Shown here piece after piece: positions 11,414-22,623 of a stretch of DNA of 58,249 nt. The DNA is taken from NCBI GenBank assembly GCA_964058845.1, contig CAXKVR010000059.1, positions 1 through 58,249 of the forward strand. Reading direction: 5' to 3'. Each line of letters starts with the position of its first letter. Position 1 is the stretch's first letter. A program made the position numbers and the translations under genes. Below the pieces are notes generated by a model, which was given only the letters and a program-made list of their open reading frames with translations, did no database searches and was not told the origin of the DNA. The DNA comes from Carex sylvatica (lineage: Eukaryota; Streptophyta; Magnoliopsida; Poales; Cyperaceae).

Positions 11414-13669
11414 GGATCCGACTCTGCTGCTTTTCTTTGAGAAAAGCAGCGTCCTCCTTTTCTCCAATCCTAGTCGTTCAACTTAATCCCACGGTTTAAA
11501 TTGGTTCTTGTATTTTAATAATATTTTTGGTCTGCCCCAAATGAATTCTGAAAAGTTTTCACGTGCCTCTCCCATGCTTTTCTCCTCTTCTTCTCTTCGC
11601 TTCATGGTTTCACCTTCTCCCTCCGCTCATGCTCTCAATCGTTCGTTGCTTCACCTTCTCTCTGTGCTCCCGCTCTCAATCACCCGTCGAGATTCTTTCT
11701 TCTCTCCGTCCCGCTCTCAATCCCCTTCTCCACTCTAAGCTTATGAGTTCTTTTTTTTTTTTTTATTTCACATCTTCTTCTTGTTTTTTTATTTCTCTCT
11801 GCACTCCATTGTAAACTTATCATTCACATTTTTTTTTTTTTCAAAACTTGAAACAGGGACATATCACTTAACCTGCTTATTTTATTCAAAATATCTAAAT
11901 TAAAAACAGATTCTTTGTTGTTGCTGTCTTTTTGTTTTCTTTTTATCATTATTTAGTATTTTTATTGAACCGACATCATGTTCTTTGGTACCAATGGCAT
12001 GGAGTTTCATTTAGTTAACATTCAGTTAACCTTTTTATTATTCAACCCGAAATTAATTAGCCTGTTCTGGTTATCTTATAAATTCAAAAATTATAAGCAA
12101 GCTTTAAGCGTGCATATCTGATTATTACCTGTTTGCTCTGATTTTAAAAGATTATATGCAAAGGCATTTGAGTCTTTTTATTAAAATGGACTGCTTAATA
12201 TATCAGTAAACATCTGTTCATTTTTTGTACTGGTACCGAGAAGGTCTGGATCGGTACAAGGGTTTGGAACTGGAAACTAGTTTATTTTTTTGGTCTTAAT
12301 AGAAATTTACAGTCTGTTTCTATTAAATTAATGCATTCCAGAAGAAACAACTGACATTTCAAGACTAATTCACAAAAGGGATTTGCTAAGATTTAGCTTG
12401 TCAGAACAAAGAAAATGCACCTAAGTGCTTACTATTTTTGTTATTACGTATTGTAATAGACTGCTAAGATCGTAACAGATATTGAAAAATCATAGAATGC
12501 TTGATGATTAATGGCTCATATTAGTCTTCTCATATCCATGAACCAAAGCATTCTTATTTCATTTACAATGTCTGAGAACTCAATAAGTTGGATTATGTCT
12601 CAGTGCCATGTTTTCATAGCTAAATCCAATTCTGAGTTCTGACCATGGATTGGTACAGAACTGGTACAAGGCTAGGTTGAACCAGAAAAAAAGAAGAAGA
12701 GAAATATGGATCCTTTATTTCATTGATTCTATAAAATATTCAATTATTGATTAGCAGCAATGCTTGCTTTGGTTCGAAGCAATCAATGGATAAGAAAGAT
12801 ACATAGATATCAGACAACCTCCTTTCGCTTTGCTTAACTGGTTATGATATTCATGTATCCTAAGGAAATTGTTTTGATTGGCGAAGGTTGCCACTTGATT
12901 ATCAAGGCCAGATTAAATATGGAATATGAGTTGAATAAGCCATATTCTGACCAAAAAAAAAAAAACTAATTTGTGATTAAAGATTATGAAAATGAGTGAA
13001 ATATGAAATGCAATAAGCCAGATCATAGGATAAAAAAGAAACGTTTTGATCTGTTAATCATTCTTGATTTCTTAAATTACGGAGGTTTTGAGGGGGTCAG
13101 ATTGTAATTTTTCATCTTTGACAATTGACGGTTGTAACTTGTATCTGTTTCTTTTAAAAAAGTAAGTTATTGGATGGCACCAGTCGGTACCGATGCATTT
13201 TGGTATACTGGTATGCAATGACTAATGCAAGATTCACATGTGAATCTATTATTTTTTTTTTTTTTGAGGTGTATGCAGCAAATAACCAAATCCGGATCAT
13301 ATTCCAAGTTTTAATGAAACATTGTTTAAGTGGGATATTTTTCTTAGTATATTTTAAACATGTCTTGTACAAACGTTTAAGCACCAGATATTCTGAATTT
13401 CCTGGGCCAAATTTAGATCCTTTAACTAATTCTTAATTTCTTTTCTTACAGGGGCTATTGTGAGTTATCTATTAACAGATTAAATGAGAAAAGACACGTG
13501 AAAAGCACGTGAGAGAGTCGCGTGAAAACTTTCCATAATTCATTTGGATAGAGTGGGCAGACTGAAAATTATTATTATAATAGAAAAACCAATTTAAACC
13601 GTAGGATTAAATTCAACGACTAGGATTGAAGAAAAGGAGGACGCTGCTTTTCTTTGCAGAGTCGGATCC
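11414..13669. mobile_element. Mutator-like element, 2256 bp, with ~160-bp terminal inverted repeats
   Basis: ATAAAATAT occurs exactly at 11405-11413 and 13670-13678, a 9-bp target duplication. The termini read GGATCCGACTCTGC on both ends, and homology continues inward for about 160 bases (GAAAAGCAGCGTCCTCCTTT, CAATCCTAGTCGTT, ACGGTTTAAATTGGTT, TTTTCACG in both arms). There is no transposase. The interior starts with a CT-rich, GC-richer block (11560-11740) resembling a plant 5' leader, followed by AT-rich intron-like DNA and a TTTTCTTACAG acceptor-like site at 13441-13451, so captured host sequence is possible but unidentified. Confidence 0.88.
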
Positions 13670-13678
13670 ATAAAATAT

Positions 13679-14004
13679 ACCTCACAAAATTATTTGAGCA
13701 CAGCCCAATAAAATAAATATGAAGCCCATCACAGAACTCTGTGATTTGTAGCTCAACTATGAAATGGCATTGTATGCACAACGCCACAACCCCTCCCTGA
13801 TTAAATTAAAAAATATAATAATAATAATAATAACAGTGTTCATTTAGAGCTTCCACGTGTGAGCATGTGGAGCATGGTATATGTTGAGGTTTCTGTGATG
13901 TCATAATTTTTTTAACAGAAGATTGAAAAAAAAAAGGAAAGAAAGCCCCAACATAGTATTATGGGCTTTTCCATGTTTTACGGAGGCAATAACTATAGCC
14001 CATG
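13679..14004. other. Spacer between two Mutator-type insertions
   Basis: AT-rich sequence with a short (ATA)n run near 13813; no gene or RNA recognised. Confidence 0.4.
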
Positions 14005-14013
14005 TGAATTTCT

Positions 14014-14283
14014 CCGATTTTTTTATTTATATCCAAAAAATAATATAAATTTAAAAAACTAACCAAACCGCAGACGTATTTCGAAAACTACCCAAATTGA
14101 AATTTTTTTTTTCAGTTTTAATACCAATTTTCGATAAATGGATATTAAAACCGGAATTTTTTTTTTTTGAAAATTGGTGTTGAAACCGAAATTTTTTTTT
14201 TCGATTTGGATAGTTTTTAAAATACGTCTGAGGTTTGGTTAGTTTTTAATTTTTTTTTTTTGGTTATAAATAAAAAAAATCGG
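14014..14283. mobile_element. Mutator-type MITE, 270 bp, 9-bp target duplication
   Basis: TGAATTTCT occurs exactly at 14005-14013 and 14284-14292. The ends are CCGATTTTTTTATTTATA and the reverse complement, and the arms stay complementary for about 90 bases (AACTAACCAAACC.CAGACGTATTT in the left arm, inverted around 14222-14250). The centre has a further hairpin built on AATTTTTTTTT and ATACCAATTTTCGA against TCGAAAATTGGTGT-like sequence. No coding capacity. Confidence 0.88.
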
Positions 14284-14292
14284 TGAATTTCT

Positions 14293-15298
14293 TGTATATA
14301 AATAATATAGAATTATAGATACACGCATTTTAGATTCTTTTTTTCTGTTCTTGTATGGAGCTTCCTGCCAAGTTGGTCCGGATCCCGTAAAGTAACCAAA
14401 TATTTGGTTTTTGAATCGAGACCGTCCGATTTGAATTCGTCGCTTGAGATTGCTTTACTATTCAAATTCATTTTTTGAAATGTGTGCACTTTTCTTCAGA
14501 TAAATTATCGTGAATTTAAATTAAATAGTTCCGATTTAAAATCCAAAGATTAAGTTAATTTACTGATCTAAATTCCAGCAAGTACTTATAAACTCCAACC
14601 ATTTTATAATCAAAAGAAAAATATGTTGTTTGTGTTTTGGTTAATGATGCCAAGTTTTTTTTTTTTTTTTTTTTTTATAAACATAAAGCATCCTCCATAT
14701 GTTACAATAAAAAAAATCTTTAAAACATTCATTCTATACACACTAAATATCTCTCTCTCTATATATATATATAGCAAACCGCTTCATTGTGGGAGATCAT
14801 TGTGGGAGCTATCAGGGTATTTTTCATTTTTTTTGAAAACTGAGAGTAGATCTGATATTTCTTTCTTGGAGGGTATTTAAAAAAATTCGGCATGAGTGAA
14901 TTACTTGATTAAGTTTCAACGGTCAAGATTACATTTATAGAAAATTTGCACAAATAATTATTAGAACAACTTGGAATGACTATATTAATTTTTAACGCCA
15001 CTAAAATATATATATTTTTAATGGCACGCTGTTCAAGTCTTTGACCGTTTTTTAATACGGTAGGCGTCGACCTTCTAAAATGGAGATAGGAGTAGGTTTG
15101 ATGGACATTGGATCTATTTTTAGGTTCAATTAGCTCTATCACCGTTCGATTAGCATTAAAATATGTGTATACGGAAATTGATAAAAACTCATACAAATTT
15201 TAATACGAAGTGCACGATTCTTGATGCAATTGGATGGCTAGATCACCCATCGAACCAAAGTAGGCGTCGACCTTCTAAAATGTGATCCAAAACTGTTA
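14293..15298. other. Intergenic, with two copies of a 21-bp motif
   Basis: The stretch is mostly AT-rich, with a T(20) run near 14657 and CT/TA microsatellites near 14750. TAGGCGTCGACCTTCTAAAA occurs at 15061 and 15261, the latter directly at the left border of the Harbinger complex. No gene seen. Confidence 0.45.
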
Positions 15299-15390
15299 GG
15301 GGACGTTTGATTTGTGCTTTTAGAAGATGATTCTCAACTATCCTGATGTCATATATTCTATTACATTACCACATTTGGCAGAAAGATTTA

Positions 15391-15527
15391 GGTCCTATTT
15401 GGCGTTTACTGTTCACGTGGGAAAAAACAAATGCACTCTGACCGAATTTTTTTTTCTCTACGTAAACAGTAATTTTTCAGTTCAAAATTTCTAATTCCTA
15501 TTCTCAATAGGAACGCCGAACAGGCTC
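15391..15527. mobile_element. Tourist-type MITE, 137 bp, TTA duplication
   Basis: TTA at 15388-15390 and 15528-15530 flanks ends GGTCCTATTTGGCGTT and (inverted) GAGCCTGTTCGGCGTT, which match at 12 of 16 positions. No coding capacity; typical of short Harbinger derivatives. Confidence 0.7.
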
Positions 15528-16264
15528 TTAAGGAATAGATATGATAATAGCATGATTCCTTGCTATTCCGATTATCTTTAGGGAGCGTTTGGTTGGTGCT
15601 ATTGGAGGCTGATTCCCTGATATCTAAATACTCTGGAATGTGATTACCGTGTTTGGCAAAACTAACATTGGAATAGACATTGGAATAGATGATTTCTGGC
15701 TATCTCAATTCCCTCGTTCATGGTCATCGTGATAGCCTAAAAAAAAGGCGGAACTTTTTCATTTCCGCTCCGCGGATATCACACCAAACGAGCGCGCGCG
15801 AGATTTTTATTTTATTCGGTTGAAACTTTCTGTCTTCTTCTCCGATAAATTTTGCGAAGGGAAAACCGTCTCCAACTCCGACGTCGTTCTTCAGCCTCCG
15901 TCTCCAATTTCTGATCTCCGATTACAAGTTCTCTCTCACTCCGAAGGCTCCAATTTCTGATCTCCGATTACAGGTAATCTCGCTCTCTATCTCTCCGCAC
16001 CACCTTTCCCCTATTCGTCCAGAAATTGAGTAAATTTAACACCGATTACAAATTTGCTTTCTCTCTCACCTCACTTCCCTTCCCCAATTCCACCGTCTAA
16101 ATTATGCCCCAATTTCTCCAATTTACACTTAATAAGATCAAGAAGATCAGGTTGCTCAAGAAGATCAAGAAATTGTACGCACGTGTGTGCAGATATTAAA
16201 TTGACCTCTACCTGGTTTTCCGAAGCATATTCTGTTCATGCATGGATTTGTGAAGCTAAACAAG

Positions 16265-16400
16265 ATTAGTAATTTAAATTGGGTAATGCCTATTTTAAGA
16301 GTGCTATAGAACAGACCTTATTCCCGTCACCGACTTAGATTTTGTTCCTTATTGATTATTCTGGTAAATCTAATTTTTAGAATCAACTTTACCAATTCAA
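16265..16400 (+). repeat. 136-bp direct repeat, copy 1 (inside Harbinger)
   Basis: This stretch, beginning ATTAGTAATTTAAATTGGGT, appears base-for-base again at 17201-17336. A shorter neighbour, GATCAGGTTGCTCAAGAAGA, is also repeated (16147 and 17445). Confidence 0.9.
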
Positions 16401-17200
16401 GACATAAGGGCAATTTTAACTGTGATATGTTTCTATATTTTAGTTTCGGTGATGTTAGTCTATTGGCCGGCACTGGACTTTTACATTACAATGCTTTGTT
16501 GGTTAATTGTAGTTAGGCATCAATTATGTGACTTCGCAAATCATGTCTCTTTTGTGTGGTTAAGCGTCAATTTCGATCCACTTTTAGCATCAATCTGCTC
16601 TCGGTTTGCTACTAATTTTCAACTTGCATTTAGTTTCCATAAGTCAGCCTTGATTGCTCTGGGTTTGATTTCCTCATGCTTGAACAGGAATGTGAAACGG
16701 GATACTGGTATCTGCTGGCAGACCTAATATTCTATTGCACTAAATTTTATGCTTACATGTATACTATACATGGTGCTTTTGAATGTACCAGTTCCTGCCT
16801 AATTACTTAACAGTTTTTTGCCCAATGAAGTCAAATTTAGCCTTATGCTACAATAAAGTTTAATCTTGCAAGGAAGCTATAGGCTTAAGGATCAGCACTG
16901 TAAGGAAGGCCCTATCGTATCCAATTATGTTTCAATTAAGATTCAGTTGTGCTACTTTTCTTAAACCCTGATTCATTATAGACTGGAATTATAGACAATC
17001 CATTAAAAAAGAGAAAACATTGAAAAAACAATTGGCATCTGAAACTGGAATTACAGTTCTCAGATTTTTAGTCCTGTGCTACTCTTAATTTTCAGTTGTG
17101 TTATATTACATGTTTCTTTTATATGAATTAGGTGCAATTTAATCCATTTAATTATTGTGAAGCTAAACAACCATACTAAGGTTAGATTACCAGTACCTTT

Positions 17201-17336
17201 ATTAGTAATTTAAATTGGGTAATGCCTATTTTAAGAGTGCTATAGAACAGACCTTATTCCCGTCACCGACTTAGATTTTGTTCCTTATTGATTATTCTGG
17301 TAAATCTAATTTTTAGAATCAACTTTACCAATTCAA
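17201..17336 (+). repeat. 136-bp direct repeat, copy 2 (inside Harbinger)
   Basis: Identical to 16265-16400 as read by eye, 936 bases downstream, in the untranslated half of the transposon. Probably a product of recent gap repair or slippage; it does not touch the transposase exons. Confidence 0.9.
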
Positions 17337-17925
17337 TAAAACTTCTATTTTTGAACATATTCTTGAATATTAAAGCAATACATAACAGGATTTTGAGCTT
17401 GGAAAATGAGTTGAAATCTCAAGCTGGACAAAAAGGAGTTGAGATCAGGTTGCTCAAGAAGATCAGAACAAGCATATGCTCAGTAAAGGGACTTAGCATC
17501 ATTGAATAATTAATTGCTTCCTCAAAGCAGGTATTAAAGTATAATTTTTTTTTGGAAAGGGCATAGCATCATTGGATGTGTATTTTCTCAGCTTGATGCA
17601 AAAAATACTTATTTACAATATTATTAGGATCATTTAGTGTACTTTTTTTTATTCTACATTGATATTATACTTTCTATAATCAATGGGTTACACTACTATG
17701 AATGAGGCTGATACTTGAAGTAAGACATGTAGCTAGGTTTTCAATTTTGGTTTCTTTTAGACTGTTTTATGGTTGTGGTATTGTACTAAACATGATACCA
17801 AAAATATGTTAAACTGTCTTAATATATTAACTGTCATAAACCTTCTTATTTATGAAGGTTCAGATTGAATACATCAAGATAGAGTGGGCTGTCTGTAGAA
17901 GCCTCGTAGCCTGCACTGTGAAACA

Positions 17926-19793
17926 ATGGATGAACCGACAAATCTTTACACAATTCCTGTTACAATTTCTGTTACCTCTTCATACTTTGAGATGCTCTAT
18001 TATCTAACGTTTAAAGCTATCTTGTTATGGTTGGTGTTGATGAGTCGTCAGACCTCGTGGGGTGGTCGTAATGCTTTGGAGAGACACTCTATTCGATTTA
18101 TAACTCTGCAAAGAATGATATTTGATAGTGATTTGGTTTGTGTTGAAAATACACGCATGAATCGAAGAGCTTTTTATAGCCTGTGTGACTTATTGTCAAG
18201 TGTAGGGAGGTTGAGATGTGATGGAAGTATATCAGTTGAAGAGGCAGTAGCAATCTTTTTGAATATTTTGGCGCATGATGAGAAAAATAGGGTAATAAAG
18301 AGACAATTTGTGAGATCCGGAGAATCAATAAGCAGGCAATTTCATAATGTTCTTAATGCCGTTATTAGATGCCATAATATTCTGATTAAGAAGCCAACAC
18401 CAATACCAGAAGATTCAACTGATGAAAGATGGAAATGGTTTAAGGTACTTCTACAATTCACCAATCATATAAAACAACATGTACATGGTAATTAAAATCA
18501 AATATAACTACTGTCTCTATTTAACAGAACTGTCTTGGAGCATTAGATGGTACATATATTCAAGTAAATGTATATGACATTGACAAAGCCAGATACCGTA
18601 CCAGAAAAAAGGAGGTTGCTACAAATGTTTTAGGAGTTTGTTCTCCAGATATGCAGTTCATATATATTCTACCTGGATGGGAAGGATCTGCTGCTGATTC
18701 AAGAGTACTACGTGATGCAATTGCTAGGAGAAATGGATTACATGTCCCTCATGGTAAGATTGAGTATTAAAATTGGGTTATTTTTCCATATAACCTTTAC
18801 CAATAAATATATTTATGCAAGCATGGGCTTAGCACAAACACCAAAGATTTAGAAGTCGGCCTGTTCTGGTAAACTAGTCAGTGCAGACTGGTACAGGGAC
18901 TAAAATAGAAAATAAACCATACTGGCATGTAGAGTACTTAAAAACACACAGAATAGACACAAATTTGATATTGTTTGGATTTTATTTCGATTTATTATGA
19001 ATTTTTGAAGTTCAGCTTTTGAAACATGAAAATACAGCAAAATATCAGCACAGTTTCCTAATTTACCCCTCTGTTTAGACCATAGTCTGGTACAGCTAGG
19101 AAACCCCAAAATTCATGAAATTTTACCAGCTTGTAGAGCATCATTTCTTGAGAATTTTCATATGAAGTACACTAAATTTGGTTCAGCAAAACTCCCAGAA
19201 TAAATTCCCAAAGTTGACACTTCCTTAAAAATAAATACTGCACAGTTTAAGTTTAGGGTCTATGCTCAGGTCACTACTTTATCACCACTATTCTTTTTAA
19301 GTTAACATGTTGTTCCTTTTTTTTTCTAACTATAGGTTACTACTATCTTTGTGATGCCGGCTATCCAAATGGAGAGGGTTTTCTTACGCCTTACAGAGGT
19401 CAAAGATATCATTTAAGTGATTGGAATGATGGCAGATTACCACGAACAGCACGGGAGTTTTATAACTACAAACATTCTTCGGCACGCAATGTCATAGAAC
19501 GATGTTTTGGTCTTCTTAAAGGGCGATGGGCAATTCTTAGGGGAAAATCATTTTATCCAGTAAAGATTCAATGTCGAATAATTGCAGCATGTGCGCTCAT
19601 TCACAATCATATTCGAAAGGAAATGCCTATTGATCCTTTGGATGTCGGAATGCAAGAGACCAACCTACTGCTAGAGGAGCTAGATGGTGAGCGGATTACA
19701 CATATTGAATCAACAGATGAATGGACTAATTGGAGGGACACATTAGCTCATGAAATGTTTACCACGTGGAGAAGCTCAAGAAATAATAACTGA
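17926..19793 (+). CDS. PIF/Harbinger DDE transposase (HARBI1-like), apparently intact
   Basis: Three exons, 17926-18444, 18528-18753 and 19336-19793, join in frame through GT-AG introns (donors TTTAAG/GTACTT and CATG/GTAAGA; acceptors TTTAACAG and ACTATAG) to 400 codons ending TGA, with no internal stop. An N-terminal helix-turn-helix-like stretch ([13 protein letters not shown], about residues 70-85) precedes the DDE_Tnp_4 core. Catalytic candidates are Asp180 in GALDGTYI, Asp255 in YYLCDAGYP (or Asp230 in AADSRVLRD) and Glu303 in [14 protein letters not shown]. Family knowledge: cut-and-paste transposases inserting at TWA targets, which fits the TTA flanks. An alternative ATG at 18040 (MSRQTSWGG) would trim 38 poorly conserved residues. 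Confidence 0.88.
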
Positions 19794-20350
19794 GTTGATA
19801 TGTTATTAGTTGTATTATATAGTCATATGGTCTATATTTTGGACCATCTATGTAGGCACATTTATAAACTTTTTATACATAATCTTTTAAATTTAACATA
19901 ACCTCTAAATTAATTTCTGATTTATACTTTTTAACTTTTTACACATTTTTTTTTTTACATTAATATAATTTCTGATTTATAATTTATCTTCAAACAATAC
20001 ATACAAAATTAGATAACATAATATTAATTAGTTAATAATTACAAACTAGTGAAGTTATGTCTATAACTATTGTAATAACTATGCATGAACCAAACAATAG
20101 CCATGCGCAAACCAAACATGGTAATTACACATGTCCGGGAATGACATTCCCTGGCATTATATTCCCTGGAATCCTTCTATTCCCTGGAATAACCTATAAC
20201 ACGAACCAAACGCCTCCTTATGGCTATTGCGCTAGCCACGAAATGGTATTCCTCGTTTATTCCTTGCTATTCCTTGCTATTCTGATTCCTTGTTATTAGC
20301 GTTCTTCAATATGATAGGCGTTGATCTTCTAAAATGTGATCCAACCGTTA

Positions 20351-22364
20351 CAGTTGGAGAATTTCTGGAAAAATTTAGTTGGAAGACTGTTATATATTAC
20401 GTCCCTTTAATTTTTTTTATGAAATGGTTGTTACTGTATCATCTCTAATGTATGACACGCTAAACTTTATTAAATTTTGTTAATTAATCATTAAAATTAA
20501 AAATTAAATCTAGAAGTTGTTAAACTGATATATATATTGCATTGTATGAACTTAGTTATATTCTTTCTAAAATTGAAATTAAAATTGATGATTTAATTGA
20601 ATGCATATAAATGTTGAATTGTTGCTTTTTCGGTCTCCAGTTAATTTTGAATTTCGAAATTTGAACGATTGGGTAATCCGCTTGTTCAGAATTCAGATAG
20701 GTATATTAAAAATATTATTGTTAAACTAAATTATTTATTTTGCAAAAATTTTATTTTTTTATTTATAAAAATAAAATTTATTGATTAAAATAACTCTAGA
20801 CCATTTCATACCAATGGTTGATTAAATATGTAGATCGAAATTATCGACTCGATCTACCTTTCAAAATTTGAATTTTAAAAATTTAAATTTAAATTCTAAA
20901 TGAAAATAACTAAATAAGACAAAGAAGAAATAATTTTCAAATAAGACAAAGAAGAAATAATTTTCATGAGGAAAGGCGTTCAAGTAGTCAAACCATTTTA
21001 CCACCAAATTATAATGCAAGCAGGAATAGTGTACCGGTAATAGCAAAGTGCCAAATTAAATATATGCGGCCTTTTATTCCTTTAAATAATTAAGTAAACA
21101 ACAAATTTCATTTTTGGTTTTATGTTACTTTTCTTGTTTTCTCGCCGTTTTTTATATTATTATTATATTATTAATTAACATTAATTTCTAAATAATTACG
21201 GAAAGATTAAGAAAAATGCTATAGTAGAAAACATATTAATATATAGCGCTATAGCTTTTAAGATCCGCAAAATACTATTGCATATCTATAACACGCTATT
21301 CCGAACACTGATTAAAATCATTTTTAGTTATAATGAATGTTTTTTTTTGTTAATTTTTTTATAAAATATATATTGTAAGCTAATTGCTTATCAACTTTTT
21401 TGAAAAATATTTTAGTTATAATAAATTGTAAACTAGGGGGCTTTAAACTAAGAGATAATATAACACAAACATTTTTTTTTATTTGGAAAGCTTTGCATTG
21501 AAATCGTTGCAAATCCGTTCGTGCACTCAGAAATGCACATGTATCTAAGTATTCCCATTTTACCCTTCATTAAATAACATCTCCTTTCACACGGCAAAGA
21601 AAAAGATTCCCGACATAGATGCTTTAATGAAAATTAATTCATTAAAATTTAAAACTAAAAAGGAAGTTTTGCTTCCTCTCGGTTACTGGTGAAAATGTGT
21701 AGAAATTCATATTCATAGTCATCAAATAATGACCTCACAATTTGTTTTTGCTACTTTCTGATTACATAATTTCTATTTTTAAAAATATATAAAATATTTT
21801 GTACATAATCAGATAGATGAAAACAAAATCCCATGCCATAGAATAATGATTCGGTTCTTTTAGATATTTTGTATTGAATCCAATCATTTCTTAAAATTTA
21901 TATGTAGATCAGATCAGAGACGGAGCCAGACTTTTGAATTATAAGGATTAAGCATATAATTTTTTTTTTACTACAAATGCGAGTCAATTTCAGACTATTC
22001 ATAATATTTTACTTTAAAATATATTAAAAAAATATAAATATAAAGTTTGACAATAAATAAGGATCAATTAGCCTCCATCCATATAATGTAAATTCACCTT
22101 TGAATCAGACATTTTTTGTGCTTCGAACTCTAGAGTACTGAAAGTCTGTTAGAAAATGTCTAAAAAAACCGAATCATTCAGTTCCTTATAGTGCATCGAT
22201 AAATAAGTTTCAATCTTCTCTCTTTTCTACAAATTATTTGATATATATCTAAATTACAATATTCTGTACGTAAATTAGGTATTATTATTTAGAATATTGA
22301 GCTCTTGTGTGTCAAAGAAAAAGTAAATATAATTTTGACAGATTTATTTTGGGGCACATTGATC
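20351..22364. other. Intergenic, small tandem repeats only
   Basis: Two tandem copies of AATAAGACAAAGAAGAAATA lie at about 20913-20965. An hAT-like end (CGCTATTCCGAACACTG, to 21304) mirrors that at 9852. No gene or RNA recognised; the rest is AT-rich. Confidence 0.45.
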
Positions 22365-22623
22365 TCCATTCAAAGGTGAAACGGAGTAGATATGAAGCGG
22401 ATAGTGGTAAAATTATATTTATATTTTCTTTTAATTTTTTGGATACAAATACAGAGCGAATATCTGATGGATATGGATACGGATCCAGAGAGGATCAGAT
22501 ATTTATTAAAATAATATTAAAAAATACTAAAGTTCATAATATTTATCTAATTATAGTAAATAACACAATTTTTCATAGTATGTATGAAAATATATGATAT
22601 ATGTCTACTATTCAGATACATAT
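22365..22623. repeat. GGATATGGATACGGATCC-type repeat, left part
   Basis: TGAAACGGAGTAGATATGAA through GATATGGATACGGATCC (22467-22483) resembles 26510-26820, where a complete copy is seen. It is cut at 22623 by the LTR insertion and resumes at 25332. Confidence 0.55.

Larger units (their letters stand above)
15581..20217 (+). mobile_element. Harbinger (PIF-type) transposon, 4637 bp, coding element
   Basis: TTA at 15578-15580 and 20218-20220 flanks the element. Its ends, GGGAGCGTTTGGTTGGTGCT and (inverted) GGAGGCGTTTGGTTCGTGTT, agree over most of 25 bases. ATTCCCTGG-type motifs are repeated just inside the ends. The right half carries a DDE transposase (17926-19793). The left half shows a CT-rich leader with two copies of CCAATTTCTGATCTCCGATT (15905, 15950), the second ending at a good donor (ACAG/GTAATC), so a 5' intron is likely. 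The second gene typical of these elements (a Myb/SANT-like protein) was not found. Confidence 0.85.
15299..20314. mobile_element. Nested Harbinger-type insertion complex
   Basis: The complex is bounded by imperfect 36-38-bp direct copies of TAGGCGTYGAYCTTCTAAAA plus TGTGATCCAA..GTTA (15261-15298 and 20315-20350). The outer left end, GGGGACGTTTGATTTGTGCT, follows TTA, as in Tourist/Harbinger elements; its right end (GATTCCTTGTTATTAGCG, to about 20301) lacks the expected inverted repeat, so the outer element looks truncated. Inside it lie a 137-bp MITE (15391-15527) and the coding element (15581-20217), each flanked by TTA. Confidence 0.6.

Noticed and set aside
9852..21304. One 11-kb hAT transposon between the CAGTGTTC and GAACACTG ends
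   Set aside because: The flanking 8-mers do not match and unrelated intact elements lie between; more likely two separate remnants.
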